Origin: Burkholderia cepacia ATCC 25416
GTDB taxonomy: Bacteria; Pseudomonadota; Gammaproteobacteria; Burkholderiales; Burkholderiaceae
Length of the DNA stretch: 64,000 bases
Direction: 5' to 3'
NCBI RefSeq assembly: GCF_001411495.1
Contig: NZ_CP012982.1
Coordinates: 62,001-126,000, forward strand
Shown here: piece by piece, positions 61,896 to 64,000 of the stretch
Layout of the letters: the number at the start of each line of letters is the position of its first letter
Numbering within the stretch: the first letter of the stretch is position 1
Position numbers and translations under genes: made by a program
Notes under the pieces: generated by a model
Told to the model about the DNA's origin: nothing
What the model saw: the letters and a program-made list of their open reading frames with translations, nothing else
Databases searched by the model: none

Positions 61896-64000
61896 TCAGC
61901 CGCTACACCATTTGTTCAGTGTCGCGTCGAAAGTCAAGGTCAGAACCTGACCGGTCGCCATGACGACGTTGGCCCCGGTTGCTGTCTGGATGTTCGCGTT
62001 GTTCGCAATCGTGCAGTTCCCGTTGGTCGCAACGATCTTGATCGACTGACCGTCAATCCCGCCGACAAGGTTTGTCAGCGTCGTCGGCAACGCATAGTTC
62101 GCCGTCAGCTTGCTGATTCCGGTCACACTCGGCGTCGAACTTGTGCCGACGAAGCCATTTGCCCAGACCGCTATCGCATTGCCGGCGCTGTCGGCCGTCG
62201 GCACACCGTAGCTGTACCGAACGAGCCCGGTTGCATTCTCGATGTGAAACTGCCAGGGCCACATTTGCAGAAGGCGCCCGCTTGCCCATGCGCTATTGAC
62301 TGCGCGCCCGTAGCGGTCTTCCGGAATATATTTGTAGCGACCGGCGACACCGTTGCCTTGCGAAGCGTCGACGCAGATCTTCGAGAAGTATTCACCGGCC
62401 GGGATATACGAGGTATTGGATGAAGACGGCGTAAACGTATAGCTGTCCGTTCCTGCCGTCACGCTTCCGGAACGCGTAATGGTGCCGGTGATCCCGAAGA
62501 TCGTCGCCAGTGTCGTGTCGCCGGTCCCGTTGACGGCATTCACCGGCATGAAGATCGACAGGTTCGGCGTCGTACCGAACGACCAGCCCGGAATCGCCAC
62601 GGCACCCGTACCGGTCAGCACCAGGGCCGCGGTGATTTGCTGGAACACGCTGTCGGTCTCGCAATCGATTCTCAGATTGTATGGGCTCTCGGTGGCGATA
62701 AAGACCGCTTCAGCACATCCGAAGTAATTCCTGAACCTGATCGTGTTATAGCCGACGTTCCCGACGATCACGCCCTTGACCGTCTTCGGGAATGCAAAGG
62801 TGAATTCGTTGTCGGTCGGATAAACATTGAAATTCGGGTTCGGCAGAATCTCGGCCGCATAGTCGTTGCGCGCACTCAACGGGAAGTTGATGTCGAACAG
62901 GCAGTTGGTGACCTGTCCGATGACACTGAACATGCGCCCTCCGCTCAGGCCCATCGTCGTCATGCGATCATGCAGCACGATGTTGCGCGCCTGGATACCG
63001 TACAGCGGAAAGCCGGTGTTCGACGTGCGCCGGTCCTGCACGGCGAACGCCGTGCCGTAACTGAAGATGATGTCGATATTGTTCAGGTTGAACAGGTTCG
63101 ACGAATCGGATCCGGCGGCGGCCGGACTGTCGTCAAGATAGATGCCAAGGCTGGGCGTGTTCGTCGACACGTCGCCGCAATGCCTGATCTTCATCGTATC
63201 CAGATTGACTTCGCGTACGTTGGCGCGCGCTTGCGTCGATCCGCTTCCGGTATCCATCCACAGCACACCGCCGCCCCGGAAATACAGGCAGTTCACGTGC
63301 GCGACGTCGAGCCAGTCCACGTTGCCTTGCAAAACCAATCCATGTTGAAGCGACGTGCACGCGCGATTGCCCTGAAGGGTAAAGTCACGCAGCACGCAAC
63401 CGGCCAGGACGGCCGTGTTGGATGTCCAGGATACGTTGCCTGTTTGCGGGAGGTCCGTCGCTTCGTTATTGAAACCCGCGTTCAGTACTGTCAGGCATTG
63501 ACCGCTGACCCCGGCGCCAAACTGGATGATCGAGGTACGCGCCGAATGCCCGAACAAGGCGATCGGTTTCGTGATCGCGGGCAGCGCGGTACCCGAATAG
63601 TAGACCCCGGCAGGAAGATCCCCTTTGACCGGCCAGATGGTCATCAGGTAGTTCAACCACGCCGTCAGGGCCGGGCCGTCGTCGCTGCCGTAGACCACAT
63701 TCGCCGCCGTGGCGGAAGCACCGGCTGCTTTCGCGAGCGTCACTTGTGTTGCGCTGACGAATGCCGCAATCGTCGTGGAAACCACAAGCGTCGCGACGCC
63801 GCTTGCATTGGTCGTCGCAATATCGATACGCTTGCCGACGTCCGCCGCCGTGAACGCGGCCGACGCCGACGAAATCGCCGTCGACCCCGACGTCGTCACA
63901 CCATCGTTGACGATCCTCGTATTTCCCTTCGCGCCGAAGTATTTGGCGCTGACCGGCAAATTGGCAGGCAGCGCCGCCGGCAGATCAATCCATACCTGCG
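61896..64000 (-). CDS. Right-handed beta-helix protein, pectate-lyase-3/tail-spike-like (5' end cut by window)
   Basis: At least 701 residues; the frame is open to the right edge, so the N-terminus is missing and the TTG at 63959 is not the start. The segment SAKYFGAKGNTRIVNDGV near the edge is the pectate-lyase-3/tail-spike entry motif, followed by a long stretch of beta-helix-like repeats rich in Asn, Gly and Thr. The end has short repeats (IANNANIQTATGANVVMATG) and stops WCSG. Such proteins cut, epimerise or bind acidic polysaccharides. In this locus it may process or anchor the exopolysaccharide. No catalytic residues can be assigned. It is followed by a strong terminator. Confidence 0.82.
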   Translation of the reverse strand, partial: QVWIDLPAALPANLPVSAKYFGAKGNTRIVNDGVTTSGSTAISSASAAFTAADVGKRIDIATTNASGVATLVVSTTIAAFVSATQVTLAKAAGASATAANVVYGSDDGPALTAWLNYLMTIWPVKGDLPAGVYYSGTALPAITKPIALFGHSARTSIIQFGAGVSGQCLTVLNAGFNNEATDLPQTGNVSWTSNTAVLAGCVLRDFTLQGNRACTSLQHGLVLQGNVDWLDVAHVNCLYFRGGGVLWMDTGSGSTQARANVREVNLDTMKIRHCGDVSTNTPSLGIYLDDSPAAAGSDSSNLFNLNNIDIIFSYGTAFAVQDRRTSNTGFPLYGIQARNIVLHDRMTTMGLSGGRMFSVIGQVTNCLFDINFPLSARNDYAAEILPNPNFNVYPTDNEFTFAFPKTVKGVIVGNVGYNTIRFRNYFGCAEAVFIATESPYNLRIDCETDSVFQQITAALVLTGTGAVAIPGWSFGTTPNLSIFMPVNAVNGTGDTTLATIFGITGTITRSGSVTAGTDSYTFTPSSSNTSYIPAGEYFSKICVDASQGNGVAGRYKYIPEDRYGRAVNSAWASGRLLQMWPWQFHIENATGLVRYSYGVPTADSAGNAIAVWANGFVGTSSTPSVTGISKLTANYALPTTLTNLVGGIDGQSIKIVATNGNCTIANNANIQTATGANVVMATGQVLTLTFDATLNKWCSG

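Overview
The window is about 64 kb of very GC-rich, densely coded DNA. The gene content (OmpC-type porins, a split hpa catabolic operon, a gluconate-2-dehydrogenase-type GMC oxidoreductase with cytochrome c, and an exopolysaccharide locus with CRP/FNR and sigma-54 regulators) points to Burkholderia, most likely a Burkholderia cepacia complex species and probably its second chromosome. That assignment is inference from gene content; no rRNA or tRNA lies in the window. I see no insertion sequence, prophage, CRISPR array or origin.

Left part (1-31.3 kb), metabolism and housekeeping. It opens with the end of an ABC importer (permease cut by the left edge, then ATPase) and a porin. Next come a quinone-oxidoreductase-like gene with a small partner, divergent from an AraC regulator, and a compact antitoxin/PIN toxin pair. 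A complete homoprotocatechuate meta-cleavage operon follows (hpaG1-hpaG2-hpaE-hpaD-hpaF-hpaH-hpaI, minus strand), with hpaR divergent and a perfect MarR-type palindrome between them. After it lie an NAD-dependent epimerase/thioester-reductase-like SDR, a small orphan gene, a second FtsI-like penicillin-binding protein, an araF-like binding protein with an SDR but no araG or araH, a KefB/YbaL-type antiporter, a three-gene membrane dehydrogenase operon, kptA, a DUF3995-type membrane protein, alanine dehydrogenase, polX and a DksA/TraR zinc-finger gene.

Right part (31.7-64 kb), exopolysaccharide. A polyprenyl-phosphate sugar transferase sits 2 nt downstream of a CRP/FNR-like regulator, which has a near-consensus sigma-54 promoter upstream. 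A second CRP/FNR paralogue is transcribed divergently. Behind it is a five-gene operon with overlapping start and stop codons: carrier protein, acyl-CoA-dehydrogenase-like flavoprotein, amino acid:[carrier protein] ligase, DUF1839 protein and GH2 glycosidase. Then come a VpsR/NtrC-like sigma-54 activator, an ElaA-like acetyltransferase coupled to a GDP-mannose pyrophosphorylase/phosphomannose isomerase, and two GT4 glycosyltransferases. A run of minus-strand genes completes the Wzx/Wzy-type machinery: Wza, tandem alpha/beta hydrolase, GT4, Wzx, Wzy, a PslG-like glycosidase and a Wzc-like protein. A right-handed beta-helix (pectate-lyase-like) protein runs off the right edge.

The locus looks like the c-di-GMP/RpoN-controlled biofilm polysaccharide cluster (bep type) described in B. 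cenocepacia; I recall this from the literature and did not check it. The least explained parts are the aminoacyl-carrier-protein operon embedded in it, a Wzc-like protein whose Walker A lysine is cysteine, and a duplicated hydrolase whose two nucleophile elbows carry Arg and Cys instead of Ser.
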